Assembly (NCBI RefSeq): GCF_003696205.1
Contig: NZ_RFFI01000014.1
Coordinates: 1 to 48,475, forward strand
Origin: Cellulomonas triticagri
GTDB lineage: Bacteria > Actinomycetota > Actinomycetes > Actinomycetales > Cellulomonadaceae
Direction of reading: 5' to 3'
Length of the DNA: 48,475 bases
In this document: positions 29,803 through 38,278 of the stretch, in pieces
Layout: every line of letters starts with the position of its first letter
How positions within the stretch are numbered: the stretch's first letter is position 1
Notes under the pieces: generated by a model
Told to the model about the DNA's origin: nothing
What the model saw: the letters and a program-made list of their open reading frames with translations, nothing else
Databases searched by the model: none
Program-made: the position numbers and the translations under genes

Positions 29803-30458
29803 CGCTGCCCCTGCCGACCGACGGCCCGCCGACCCCGACCGGGGTGGGCGGGCCGTCGCCGTCCGTCCCCGGGTCGCCGTCCGACGCCGCCGCCGGCGTG
29901 CTCGGCGACGGCTGGGTGCTCGGCGACGACGGCCTGCGGTACCGCCGCGCCGCGCGGGTGCTGCTGCTGGACGCGGACGACCGGCTGCTGCTGGTGCGCG
30001 GGCACGACGTCGACCAGCCGGAGCGGTCGTGGTGGTTCACGGTCGGCGGCGGCATCGACCCGGGGGAGTCCGCCCCGGACGCCGCCCTGCGCGAGGTCCG
30101 CGAGGAGACCGGGCTCGTCCTGGACCCCGGCGCGCTCGTCGGCCCGGTGCTCACCCGGACGGGGATCTTCGACTTCTACGCCCAGCGCTGCCGCCAGGAC
30201 GAGGAGTTCTTCCTCGCCCGCGTGGACCACGCGCTCGACACCGACGCGGTGGACCGGGTCGGCTGGACGGCGCTGGAGCAGGACGTGCTGGACGAGCTGC
30301 GGTGGTGGGACCTCGCCGAGCTCGACGTCGAGGGGGAGACCCGTGAGGTGTTCCCCGAGGGTCTCGCGGACCTCGTCCGGGGGCTGCTGACGGGCTGGGA
30401 CGGGGTCGTCCGGCACCTCGGCGACCAGGTGGACGACGCCGGGGTTACCGGGGAGTAA
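29799..30458 (+). CDS. Nudix hydrolase
   Basis: The protein is 219 residues. The Nudix box is complete at about 84-106 (Gly84, Glu90, then REVREETGL with the metal-binding Glu102 and Glu103). The first 40 residues are Pro/Gly-rich and likely disordered. Nudix enzymes hydrolyse nucleoside diphosphate derivatives; the exact substrate is not evident. The GTG overlaps the pdxS stop as GTGA. It lies between pdxS and pdxT, as does the next gene, so the split of the usual pdxS-pdxT pair is a local feature. Confidence 0.9.
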
Positions 30459-30485
30459 CGTCCGGGCGCCGTTCTCCGTTATGGT
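30457..30485 (+). promoter_or_regulatory. Promoter of a leaderless aminotransferase transcript
   Basis: TAACGT (30457-30462) and TATGGT (30480-30485) are separated by 17 bases. The -10 box ends 6 bases before the GTG at 30492. Confidence 0.5.
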
Positions 30486-30491
30486 CTGCCG

Positions 30492-31679
30492 GTGCCCATC
30501 TCGACGTCGCCCGCCACCCGCATCCACCGCTCCGGCATCCGCACGCTCATGGAGCTCGCGATGCGCGACCCGGAGGCGATCCGGCTGGAGATCGGCGAGC
30601 CCGACGTCCCGACGCCCGCGCACGTCGTCGCGGCCGCGGGCCGGGACGCCGCCGCCGGGCACACCGGCTACACGTCCAGCACCGGCACCCCCGAGCTGCG
30701 GGCGGCGCTGGCGGAGAAGGTCCGCCGGGTCAACGGCCTGGAGGTGACCGCGGAGGACGTCGTCGTCACCCACGGCGCCATGCACGGCCTCGCCATGGCC
30801 ATCGCCGCGCTCGCCGGCCCGGGTGACGCCGTCCTGCTGCCGGACCCCGAGTTCCCGAACTGGCGGATGGCGGCCGTCGCCGCGGGGGTCGACGTGACGA
30901 CCTACCCGGCGCACGCCGCGAACGGCTTCGTCCCCACGCTCGCCGACATCGAGGCCGCGATCACCCCGCAGACGCGGGTGCTCGTCGTCTGCTCGCCGAA
31001 CAACCCCACCGGCGCGATGTACCCCGCGGACCTGCTCGCGGGCGTCGTCGAGCTCGCGCGCCGCCACGACCTGTGGGTGTTCTCGGACGAGTGCTACGAG
31101 GCCATCACCTTCGACGCGCCGCACGTCAGCCCGGCGTCGTTCGACACCGACGGGCGCGTGGTGACCTTCTTCAGCTTCTCCAAGACCTACGCCATGACCG
31201 GCTGGCGCCTGGGCTACGTCGTCTCCCGGGACGCCGGCGTCGTGGACCTGCTCGGCCAGGTCGCGGAGGCCACCGTCGCCTGCCCGTCCTCGGTCAGCCA
31301 GCGCGCGGCCCTCGCCGCCGTCACCGGCCCGCAGGACGACGTCCGGACCGCCGTCGCGTCGTACCAGGAGCGCCGGGACGCGGCTGTCGCGCTGCTCGCG
31401 GCGCGCGGGGTGCCGTGCGTGCGTCCCGCCGGGGCGTTCTACCTCATGGTCGACGTGTCCGCCGCGACCACCGACTCCGAGGCGTTCGCGCTGCGGCTGC
31501 TGGACGAGCGGCACGTCGCCGTGTCGCCCGGCAGCGCGTTCGGCGCGGCGGGTGAGGGCATGGTCCGCGTCTCGCTGGCCGCCGAGCGCGGCGCGCTGCT
31601 CGAGGGCCTGGGTCGGCTCGCCGACCTCGTCGGCGCGTGGGGCGAGGTCGCGGTGCCCGCGGCGGTCGCCACGCCGTGA
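30492..31679 (+). CDS. Class I pyridoxal phosphate-dependent aminotransferase
   Basis: The protein is 395 residues of fold type I. The PLP lysine is Lys231 in FSFSKTYAMTGWRLGY. SPNNPTG at 168-174 supplies the cofactor-binding Asn, and Asp199/Tyr202 sit in VFSDECYE. A Tyr60 in GYTSSTGTPELR fits the aspartate/aromatic aminotransferase branch. The amino acid substrate cannot be told from sequence. Placement next to pdxT may be chance, although both concern PLP. Confidence 0.92.
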   Translation: MPISTSPATRIHRSGIRTLMELAMRDPEAIRLEIGEPDVPTPAHVVAAAGRDAAAGHTGYTSSTGTPELRAALAEKVRRVNGLEVTAEDVVVTHGAMHGLAMAIAALAGPGDAVLLPDPEFPNWRMAAVAAGVDVTTYPAHAANGFVPTLADIEAAITPQTRVLVVCSPNNPTGAMYPADLLAGVVELARRHDLWVFSDECYEAITFDAPHVSPASFDTDGRVVTFFSFSKTYAMTGWRLGYVVSRDAGVVDLLGQVAEATVACPSSVSQRAALAAVTGPQDDVRTAVASYQERRDAAVALLAARGVPCVRPAGAFYLMVDVSAATTDSEAFALRLLDERHVAVSPGSAFGAAGEGMVRVSLAAERGALLEGLGRLADLVGAWGEVAVPAAVATP

Positions 31680-31701
31680 CCGACCGGTCCCACGGCATTC
31701 G

Positions 31702-31707
31702 TAGGAT
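31702..31707 (+). promoter_or_regulatory. -10 element of a leaderless pdxT transcript
   Basis: TAGGAT ends 6 bases before the GTG at 31714. Confidence 0.6.
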
Positions 31708-31713
31708 GAACGG

Positions 31714-32337
31714 GTGAGCACCTCCAGCGCACCCACCGTCGGCGTCCTCGCCCTGCAGGGCGACGTCCGCGAGCACCTGGCCGCCCTCGACGCCACCGGC
31801 GCGCGCGCCGTCCCGGTCCGCCGGGCGTCCGAGCTCGACGCCGTCGACGCCCTCGTCCTGCCGGGCGGCGAGTCGACCACCATCGACAAGCTGCTGCGCG
31901 CCTTCGAGCTCGACGGCCCCGTGCGCGAGCGCCTGGCCGCCGGGATGCCCGCCTACGGGTCCTGCGCCGGGATGATCCTGCTCGCGGACCGCATCGTGGG
32001 CGGCATCGACGGCCAGCGGACGCTCGGCGGGCTCGACGTCACCGTGCGGCGCAACGCCTTCGGGCGGCAGGTCGACTCGTTCGAGACGGACCTGCGGATC
32101 GACGGGGTGCCGGACAGCGAGCGGACCCCGGTGCACGCCGTGTTCATCCGCGCGCCCTGGGTCGACGAGGTCGGGCCCGCCGCCACGGCCCTGGCCCGCG
32201 TGGAGTCCGGGCCCGCCGCCGGTAGGATCGTCGCGGTGCGCCAGGGCTCGTTGCTCGCGACGTCCTTCCACCCGGAGGTGACGGGCGACACGCGGGTGCA
32301 CCGGCTGTTCGTCGAGATCGTCCGCGACGCCCGGTAG
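31714..32337 (+). CDS. pdxT: Pyridoxal 5'-phosphate synthase, glutaminase subunit
   Basis: The protein is 207 residues and hydrolyses glutamine to supply ammonia to PdxS. The class I glutaminase triad is visible: nucleophile Cys84 in YGSCAGMIL, and His186 with Glu188 in [17 protein letters not shown] at 49-57 is the PdxT signature. N-terminal [14 protein letters not shown] is also typical. It is separated from pdxS by the Nudix and aminotransferase genes and has its own leaderless promoter. Confidence 0.95.
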   Translation: MSTSSAPTVGVLALQGDVREHLAALDATGARAVPVRRASELDAVDALVLPGGESTTIDKLLRAFELDGPVRERLAAGMPAYGSCAGMILLADRIVGGIDGQRTLGGLDVTVRRNAFGRQVDSFETDLRIDGVPDSERTPVHAVFIRAPWVDEVGPAATALARVESGPAAGRIVAVRQGSLLATSFHPEVTGDTRVHRLFVEIVRDAR

Positions 32338-32426
32338 GGGCGGGAGCGCGCGGCCCGCTGCCGGGACGCGCACGACACCCGCCACCGGGACGGACCGGGG
32401 CGTCCGCGGGAAACGAGAGGGAAGCG

Positions 32427-33182
32427 ATGTCGGGTCACTCCAAGTGGGCCACCACCAAGCACAAGAAGGCCGCGATCGACGCGAAGCGCGGCAAGCTCTT
32501 CGCCAAGCTGATCAAGAACATCGAGGTCGCCGCGCGCACCGGCGGCGGTGACCCCGCGGGCAACCCGACGCTGTTCGACGCCATCCAGAAGGCGAAGAAG
32601 ACCTCGGTCCCCAACGACAACATCGAGCGCGCCGTCAAGCGCGGCTCCGGTGCCGAGGCCGGCGGGGCCGACTACCAGACGATCCTCTACGAGGGCTACG
32701 GCCCCGGCGGCGTCGCCTTCCTCGTCGAGTGCCTCACCGACAACCGGAACCGCGCCGCCGCGGACGTGCGCGTCGCGTTCACGCGCAGCGGCGGCCAGAT
32801 GGCCGACCCCGGCTCGGTCGCGTACCTGTTCTCCCGCAAGGGCGTCGTCATGGTCCCCCAGGAGGGGACCAGCGAGGACGCCGTGATGGAGGCCGTGCTC
32901 GAGGCCGGTGCCGAGGAGGTCAACGACGCGGGCGACCAGTTCGAGGTCCTGTCCGAGGCGACCGACCTCGTGCCCGTGCGCACGGCCCTGCAGGAGGCCG
33001 GCATCGAGTACGACTCCGCGGACGTCGTGTTCTACCCGGCCACGCAGATCGAGGTGGACGCCGAGGGTGCCCGCAAGATCCTGCGCCTGATCGACGCGCT
33101 CGAGGACTCCGACGACGTGCAGAACGTCTACGCGAACTTCGACGCCTCCGACGAGGTCATGGCGGAGCTCGAGGACGACTGA
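32427..33182 (+). CDS. yebC: YebC/TACO1-family protein
   Basis: The protein is 251 residues. [23 protein letters not shown] is the family's invariant N-terminus, and the three-domain length is normal. YebC proteins were long called transcriptional regulators. More recent work on the family points to help with ribosome stalling at proline-rich stretches, which would suit a proteome rich in Pro tracts (inference). GAGAGGGAA precedes the ATG at good spacing. A strong hairpin follows, separating it from ruvC. Confidence 0.94.
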   Translation: MSGHSKWATTKHKKAAIDAKRGKLFAKLIKNIEVAARTGGGDPAGNPTLFDAIQKAKKTSVPNDNIERAVKRGSGAEAGGADYQTILYEGYGPGGVAFLVECLTDNRNRAAADVRVAFTRSGGQMADPGSVAYLFSRKGVVMVPQEGTSEDAVMEAVLEAGAEEVNDAGDQFEVLSEATDLVPVRTALQEAGIEYDSADVVFYPATQIEVDAEGARKILRLIDALEDSDDVQNVYANFDASDEVMAELEDD

Positions 33183-33196
33183 CCCTCACGCGCCCT

Positions 33197-33232
33197 GACG
33201 CCCCGCCGCCCGACCCCGGGCGGCGGGGCGTC
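33197..33232 (+). terminator. Hairpin between yebC and ruvC
   Basis: The 16-base arms 33197-33212 and 33217-33232 are perfectly complementary around a 4-base loop, 14 bases after yebC. Confidence 0.75.
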
Positions 33233-33268
33233 GTCGTGCACGGGCCGCCGCCTGGGAGGATGGACGGC

Positions 33269-33832
33269 ATGCGCGTGCTGGGGGTGGATCCGGGGCTGAC
33301 ACGGTGCGGGCTCGGGGTGGTCGACGGGCTGCCCGGCCGGAAGGTCCAGATGGTCGCCGTCGGCGTCGCCCAGAGCGCCCCCACCGCGGACATCGACCAG
33401 CGGCTGCTGCTCATCGCCGGGCAGATCGACGAGTGGCTCGAGGAGCACGCCCCCGACGCGCTCGCCGTCGAGCGGGTGTTCGCGCAGCACAACGTCAGCA
33501 CCGTGATGGGCACGGCCCAGGTCGCGGGCATCGCGATGCTCGCCGCCGCACGCCGCCGCATCCCGGTGGCGATGCACACCCCGTCCGAGGTCAAGGCCGC
33601 CGTGACCGGCAACGGACGTGCGGAGAAGGTCCAGGTGCAGACGATGGTCGCCCGGCTGCTGTCGCTGGACGCCCTGCCGAAGCCCGCGGACGCCGCCGAC
33701 GCGCTCGCCCTGGCGATCTGCCACCTGTGGCGGCCCGCCGGCGCCGTGGGTGCGCCGCAGCGCGCCCCGGGGTCGATGACGGCCGCGCAGCGGGCGTGGG
33801 CGGCGGCGGAGCAGGCGTCCCGCCGCCGCTGA
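33269..33832 (+). CDS. ruvC: Holliday junction resolvase RuvC
   Basis: The protein is 187 residues and cuts Holliday junctions during recombination. The four catalytic acids are present: Asp7 in [12 protein letters not shown], Glu68 in LAVERVF, and Asp141 and Asp144 in [14 protein letters not shown]. The ATG at 33269 has GGGAGGA 8 bases upstream; an ATG at 33260 is in frame but overlaps that site. A C-terminal tail of 35 residues is Ala/Arg-rich. A 128-base gap separates it from ruvA, so ruvC is not directly coupled to ruvAB. Confidence 0.95.
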   Translation: MRVLGVDPGLTRCGLGVVDGLPGRKVQMVAVGVAQSAPTADIDQRLLLIAGQIDEWLEEHAPDALAVERVFAQHNVSTVMGTAQVAGIAMLAAARRRIPVAMHTPSEVKAAVTGNGRAEKVQVQTMVARLLSLDALPKPADAADALALAICHLWRPAGAVGAPQRAPGSMTAAQRAWAAAEQASRRR

Positions 33833-33900
33833 GCGGCCGCTGAGTCGGCACCGTCCGCCAGAGGCGAGTCGGGGGCCCGGGGCGGGCGGGCGTGTCGCGT

Positions 33901-33916
33901 TCGTACAGGTGTTCGG
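33901..33916. promoter_or_regulatory. Candidate LexA (SOS) box upstream of ruvA
   Basis: TCGTACAGGTGTTCGG matches the actinobacterial LexA consensus TCGAAC-N4-GTTCGA at 10 of 12 fixed positions, with one mismatch in each half-site. It lies 45 bases before the ruvA start, next to a possible -10 CAGACT at 33925-33930. ruv genes are commonly under SOS control. Confidence 0.6.
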
Positions 33917-33960
33917 GGGCGTGGCAGACTGGCGCGCGTCGTCGACCGGAAGGACCCTCT

Positions 33961-34581
33961 GTGATCGCCTCGGTGCACGGGACCGTGCAGGCCGTGCGGC
34001 TGGACGCCGCGGTGGTGGAGGTCGGCGGGGTGGGCATGCTCGTGCAGGCCACCCCCGCGACGCTCGCCGGGCTGCGCGTCGGCCAGACCGCCACCCTGCA
34101 CACCTCGCTGGTGGTGCGGGAGGAGTCGCTGACGCTGTTCGGCTTCGCCGACGACGACGAGCGCGAGGTGTTCGAGGTCCTGCAGTCCGTCAGCGGCGTC
34201 GGGCCGCGGCTCGCGCTGGCGATGCTCGCGGTGCACACCCCGGACGGGCTGCGGCGCGCGGTCGCGGGGGAGGACCTGGCGGCGCTGAAGCGGGTGCCGG
34301 GCATCGGGCAGAAGGGCGCGCAGCGCATCGTGCTGGAGCTCGCGGACCGCCTCGGCGCGCCCGCCCCCGTCGGCGTGCCCGGCTCGGGCGGCGGCGCCGC
34401 GGCGCCCGCCGACCGCCGTGACCAGGTCGTCGAGGCGCTGGTCGGTCTCGGCTGGAACCAGAAGGCCGCCCAGGACGCCGTCGCGACGGTGCTCGACGGC
34501 AGCGACGAGCCCGTGGGCGAGGCCGAGGTCGCGGGCGTGCTGCGCGCGGCCCTGCGCGAGCTCGGCGGCGGCCGTGGCTGA
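33961..34581 (+). CDS. ruvA: Holliday junction helicase subunit RuvA
   Basis: The protein is 206 residues. An N-terminal OB-fold ([12 protein letters not shown]) is followed by two helix-hairpin-helix motifs ([13 protein letters not shown] and [19 protein letters not shown]) and a C-terminal RuvB-contacting domain after a Gly/Ala-rich linker. It binds junction DNA and recruits RuvB. GTG 33961 has GGAAGGA at good spacing. The stop overlaps ruvB by 8 bases. Confidence 0.95.
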   Translation: MIASVHGTVQAVRLDAAVVEVGGVGMLVQATPATLAGLRVGQTATLHTSLVVREESLTLFGFADDDEREVFEVLQSVSGVGPRLALAMLAVHTPDGLRRAVAGEDLAALKRVPGIGQKGAQRIVLELADRLGAPAPVGVPGSGGGAAAPADRRDQVVEALVGLGWNQKAAQDAVATVLDGSDEPVGEAEVAGVLRAALRELGGGRG

Positions 34582-35611
34582 CGAGGCGCTGGACGCCGAG
34601 TCCGTCGTCCGGCCCGGCGCGGACGAGCTGGAGCGCGCCGCCGAGGCGGCCCTGCGCCCGCGGCACCTGGACGAGTTCGTCGGCCAGAAGGTGGTCCGCG
34701 AGCAGCTGTCGCTGGTGCTGGAGGCCGCGGTCGGCCGCGGGCGCGCGCCCGACCACGTGCTGCTGTCCGGCCCGCCCGGGCTCGGCAAGACGACGCTCGC
34801 CATGATCATCGCCGCGGAGCTCGGCACGTCGCTGCGCGTGACCAGCGGCCCGGCGATCCAGCACGCGGGCGACCTCGCCGCGATCCTGTCCTCCCTGGAG
34901 GAGGGCGAGGTGCTGTTCCTGGACGAGATCCACCGGCTCGCCCGGCCCGCCGAGGAGCTGCTGTACGTCGCGATGGAGGACTTCCGGGTCGACGTCGTGG
35001 TGGGCAAGGGCGCGGGTGCGAGCGCGATCCCGCTGGCGCTGCCGCCGTTCACCGTCGTCGGCGCGACGACCCGGGCTGGACTGCTGCCCGCGCCGCTGCG
35101 GGACCGGTTCGGCTTCACCGGGCACCTCGACTTCTACGCCGACGACGAGCTCGAGAAGGTGCTGCTGCGCTCCGCCGGGCTGCTCGGGGTGCCGCTGGCG
35201 CACGAGGCGGCCGCGGAGATCGCCTCGCGGTCGCGCGGGACGCCCCGCATCGCCAACCGGCTGCTGCGCCGGGTGCGGGACTGGGCGCAGGTGCGCGGCG
35301 ACGGCACGCTGTCCCTGGCGGCGGCGCGCTCCGCGCTGGAGGTCTACGAGGTCGACCGGCTCGGCCTCGACCGGCTGGATCGCGCGGTGCTGACGGCGCT
35401 CTGCACGCGGTTCGGCGGTGGCCCCGTGGGGCTGACGACGCTCGCGGTGGCGGTCGGCGAGGAGCCGGAGACGGTGGAGACGGTCGCGGAGCCGTTCCTG
35501 GTGCGCGAGGGCCTGATCGGCCGGACGCCCCGCGGGCGGGTCGCGACGGCGGACGCGTGGGCGCACCTCGGGCTGGACGCCCCGGCGCCGTCGGGCACGC
35601 TGTTCGGCTGA
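34574..35611 (+). CDS. ruvB: Holliday junction branch migration ATPase RuvB
   Basis: The protein is 345 residues of the AAA+ family. Walker A is GPPGLGKTT (66-74), Walker B is LFLDEIH (114-120), sensor 1 is GATTRAG and the arginine finger lies in LRDRFGF. The C-terminal winged helix begins near [11 protein letters not shown]. It drives branch migration of junctions bound by RuvA. The start overlaps ruvA by 8 bases, as for gltB/gltD. The last 16 bases, including the stop codon, are repeated in tandem just downstream. Confidence 0.96.
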   Translation: MADEALDAESVVRPGADELERAAEAALRPRHLDEFVGQKVVREQLSLVLEAAVGRGRAPDHVLLSGPPGLGKTTLAMIIAAELGTSLRVTSGPAIQHAGDLAAILSSLEEGEVLFLDEIHRLARPAEELLYVAMEDFRVDVVVGKGAGASAIPLALPPFTVVGATTRAGLLPAPLRDRFGFTGHLDFYADDELEKVLLRSAGLLGVPLAHEAAAEIASRSRGTPRIANRLLRRVRDWAQVRGDGTLSLAAARSALEVYEVDRLGLDRLDRAVLTALCTRFGGGPVGLTTLAVAVGEEPETVETVAEPFLVREGLIGRTPRGRVATADAWAHLGLDAPAPSGTLFG

Positions 35612-35627
35612 CACGCTGCTCGGCTGA
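35596..35627 (+). repeat. 16-bp tandem duplication of the ruvB 3' end
   Basis: Bases 35596-35611 are repeated at 35612-35627 with one mismatch (T versus C). The second copy therefore contains a second TGA. It may be the trace of a recent slippage event. Confidence 0.75.
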
Positions 35628-35674
35628 TCGGGCCGGGAGAGCGCGATCCGGGAACCGCCACGCCCGCGCGGTCG

Positions 35675-35704
35675 TTAGGAGGCCGGAGCCGTGGCGAATA
35701 GACT
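35675..35704 (+). promoter_or_regulatory. Candidate yajC-secDF promoter
   Basis: TTAGGA (35675-35680) and TAGACT (35699-35704) are separated by 18 bases. The leader to yajC would be about 30 bases. Confidence 0.45.
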
Positions 35705-35740
35705 GCGGCGGACGTCTGAACCGATCAGGAGCTGTTCTTC

Positions 35741-36154
35741 GTGGACCCCACCTTCCTCATCATCCTCGTCGTCGGTCTCGGCGCGATGTTCCTGCTGTCC
35801 AGCCGGCAGCGCAAGGCGCAGCGCGAGCAGCTGAGCTTCCGCGACAACCTGCAGCCCGGGCAGAAGGTGATGACCGGGTCCGGCATGTACGGCACCGTCG
35901 TCGAGGTCGACGGCGACGAGGTCACCCTGGAGTCGCCCACGGGCGCCCAGACGGTGTGGATCAAGGCCGCCATCGCGCGCCTGGTCGACCCGCCGGTCGA
36001 GGAGGACGAGGTCGAGGAGGACGCCGACCTGGACGACGCCGACTGGCGCGACGAGCCGGGCGCCATCCCGCCGGGCCGCATCGACGTGCCGGACGACCTG
36101 TCCTCGCTGCAGCCGAAGCGTGAGGACGACGGGCCCGAGGACCAGAAGAAGTAG
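35741..36154 (+). CDS. yajC: Preprotein translocase auxiliary subunit YajC
   Basis: The protein is 137 residues. One N-terminal helix (about 4-19) is followed by the YajC core (RQRKAQREQLSF, then GQKVMTGSGMYGTVVEVDGDEVTLE). The C-terminal 45 residues are strongly acidic and extended relative to E. coli YajC, as in other actinobacteria. It associates with SecDF. GTG 35741 has AGGAG about 10 bases upstream. Two hairpins separate it from secD. Confidence 0.92.
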   Translation: MDPTFLIILVVGLGAMFLLSSRQRKAQREQLSFRDNLQPGQKVMTGSGMYGTVVEVDGDEVTLESPTGAQTVWIKAAIARLVDPPVEEDEVEEDADLDDADWRDEPGAIPPGRIDVPDDLSSLQPKREDDGPEDQKK

Positions 36155-36168
36155 TCGACGGGCGCTGG

Positions 36169-36231
36169 CCCCCGCAGCAGCGGGGGACCGGCCACCCACC
36201 ACCCGCACCGCCCGGCGAACCCGGGCGGTGC
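36169..36231 (+). terminator. Two tandem hairpins between yajC and secD
   Basis: The first hairpin pairs 36169-36175 with 36180-36186. The second pairs GCACCGCCCGG at 36205-36215 with 36221-36231. They lie inside the yajC-secD gap and may reduce read-through into secD or protect the yajC mRNA end, because no promoter is seen after them. Confidence 0.5.
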
Positions 36232-36253
36232 GCGCACGAGAGAAGACGATCCG

Positions 36254-38278
36254 TTGGCCCCACCCACCCGTCGCCGGCACCCGGCGCGCACGCTGATCAC
36301 GCTCGCCGTCCTCGTGGCGGCCGTGTTCGCCGCGATCTTCGCGGGCACCAAGTGGTCGGACGCGACCTGGTCCCCGAAGCTCGCCCTCGACCTCGAGGGC
36401 GGCACGCAGCTGATCCTCGCGCCGGTCGCCGAGGACGCGTCGAGCGTGTCGTCGGAGACGATCAACCAGGCGATCCAGGTCATCCGCCAGCGGGTCGACT
36501 CCTCCGGCGTCGCCGAGGCCGAGATCACCAGCCAGGGCGGGTCCAACATCGTGGTCGCCCTGCCGGGCCGCCCCAGCGAGGAGACCCTCGACCTGGTGCG
36601 CACGTCCGCGCAGATGGAGTTCCGGCCGGTCCTGACCTACGCGGCCCCGCAGCCCACGACGGCGGACGGTGCCACCGAGGCGCCGACCGACGGCGCGACG
36701 GACGCGGCCACGGCCGACCCGTCGGCGGCCCCGGAAGCCACCCCGGCTCCGACCGACGCCGCCACCGGTGACGCCTCCGCCGACGGCGTCGTGTCCGGCA
36801 CCGTGCCCGGCACCGCTGCCACGGACGACCCGACGGAGCCGACGGCGGAAGCCACGGAGCCCGCGACCGACGGCGCCGCGGGTCCGACGTCGCCGAGCGA
36901 CGCCGCGTACTACATCACCCCGGAGGTCGAGGCCGCGTTCGCCGCGCTCGACTGCACCGACCCGAACAACCTCACCGGCGGGCAGTCCGGCCCGGCGGAC
37001 GAGGCCCTGGTCACGTGCGACCCGGACGGCACCGTCAAGTACATCCTCGGCCCCATCGAGGTCGAGGGCGCCCGCATCGCCAACGCCTCGTCCGGCCTGC
37101 AGGTCACCTCGACCGGCGCGGTCACCAACCGCTGGGCCGTGAACCTCGAGTTCGACAGCGAGGGCACCACGCAGTTCCGCGACGTCACCGAGCGCCTGCA
37201 GGGGCTGCAGTCCCCGCAGAACCAGTTCGCCATCGTCCTCGACGGCCTGGTCATCTCGGCGCCGAGCCTGGACCCGGGCGTCATCATCTCGGACGGCAAG
37301 GCCGAGATCTCCGGCACCTTCACCCGTGACTCCGCGACCGCCCTGGCCAACCAGCTGAAGTTCGGTGCGCTGCCGCTGAGCTTCGACGTGCAGAGCGAGG
37401 AGCAGATCTCCGCGACGCTCGGGTCCGAGCAGCTCGAGAAGGGCCTGCTCGCGGGTCTGCTCGGCCTGCTGCTCGTGGTCGTGTTCTCGCTGGTCCTGTA
37501 CCGCGCGCTCGGCCTGGTGACCGTCGCGTCCCTCGGCATCGCCGCGGTGCTCACCTACGGCGTGATCACGCTGCTGTCCTGGACGCAGGGCTACCGCCTG
37601 TCGCTGCCCGGCGTCGCGGGCCTCATCGTGGCCATCGGCATCACCGCGGACTCGTTCATCGTGTACTTCGAGCGCATCCGCGACGAGCTGCGCGAGGGCC
37701 GCACCCTGGTCGCCGCCGTCGACCGCGGCTGGGAGCGCGCGCGCCGGACCATCCTCGCGTCCGACGCGGTGAACTTCCTCGCCGCCGTCGTCCTGTACTT
37801 CCTCGCGGTGGGCTCGGTGCGCGGGTTCGCGTTCACGCTCGGCCTCACCACGCTCATCGACCTCGTCGTGGTGTTCCTGTTCACGCACCCGGTCATGCTG
37901 CTGCTCGCCAGGACGAAGTTCTTCGGCCAGGGCCACCGGCTGTCCGGCCTCGACCCGAAGCGCCTCGGCGCCACGGGCGGGACCCGGTACGTCGGTCGCG
38001 GCCGGTTCGTCACCGAGCCCAAGCCCGGCGCCACCGGTGCCGCGTCGCTCGACGCCCCGACGTCCACGCTCGTGGCGGCGGTGCCCGGCGCGGGCGGCAC
38101 CATCGCCGAGCGCCGCGCGGCCGCCCGTGCCGCCGAGGCGCAGGCCGCTGCGGGGGAGCAGCCCGCCGAGGAGGGTGCCGTCGCGACCGACGACGCCGTG
38201 ACGGACACCAGCCCGCCCGACGACCCGGGTGCCAGCGGCACCGGCGACGACGTGCGGACCGAGGGGAAGGACGCCTGA
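36254..38278 (+). CDS. secD: Protein translocase subunit SecD
   Basis: The protein is 674 residues. The start appears to be TTG at 36254; the next in-frame GTG would cut into the first membrane helix (about 13-31). The first exported domain begins LALDLEGGTQLIL. Residues about 130-218 are a Thr/Ala/Pro/Asp-rich insertion of nearly 90 residues. Five further helices (about 395-560) contain the RND-type core, with GLIVAIGITADSFIVYFERIRDELREG. The C-terminal tail is Ala/Glu/Asp-rich. SecD works with SecF to use the proton gradient in late protein export. The stop overlaps secF by one base (TGATG). Confidence 0.94.
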   Translation: MAPPTRRRHPARTLITLAVLVAAVFAAIFAGTKWSDATWSPKLALDLEGGTQLILAPVAEDASSVSSETINQAIQVIRQRVDSSGVAEAEITSQGGSNIVVALPGRPSEETLDLVRTSAQMEFRPVLTYAAPQPTTADGATEAPTDGATDAATADPSAAPEATPAPTDAATGDASADGVVSGTVPGTAATDDPTEPTAEATEPATDGAAGPTSPSDAAYYITPEVEAAFAALDCTDPNNLTGGQSGPADEALVTCDPDGTVKYILGPIEVEGARIANASSGLQVTSTGAVTNRWAVNLEFDSEGTTQFRDVTERLQGLQSPQNQFAIVLDGLVISAPSLDPGVIISDGKAEISGTFTRDSATALANQLKFGALPLSFDVQSEEQISATLGSEQLEKGLLAGLLGLLLVVVFSLVLYRALGLVTVASLGIAAVLTYGVITLLSWTQGYRLSLPGVAGLIVAIGITADSFIVYFERIRDELREGRTLVAAVDRGWERARRTILASDAVNFLAAVVLYFLAVGSVRGFAFTLGLTTLIDLVVVFLFTHPVMLLLARTKFFGQGHRLSGLDPKRLGATGGTRYVGRGRFVTEPKPGATGAASLDAPTSTLVAAVPGAGGTIAERRAAARAAEAQAAAGEQPAEEGAVATDDAVTDTSPPDDPGASGTGDDVRTEGKDA

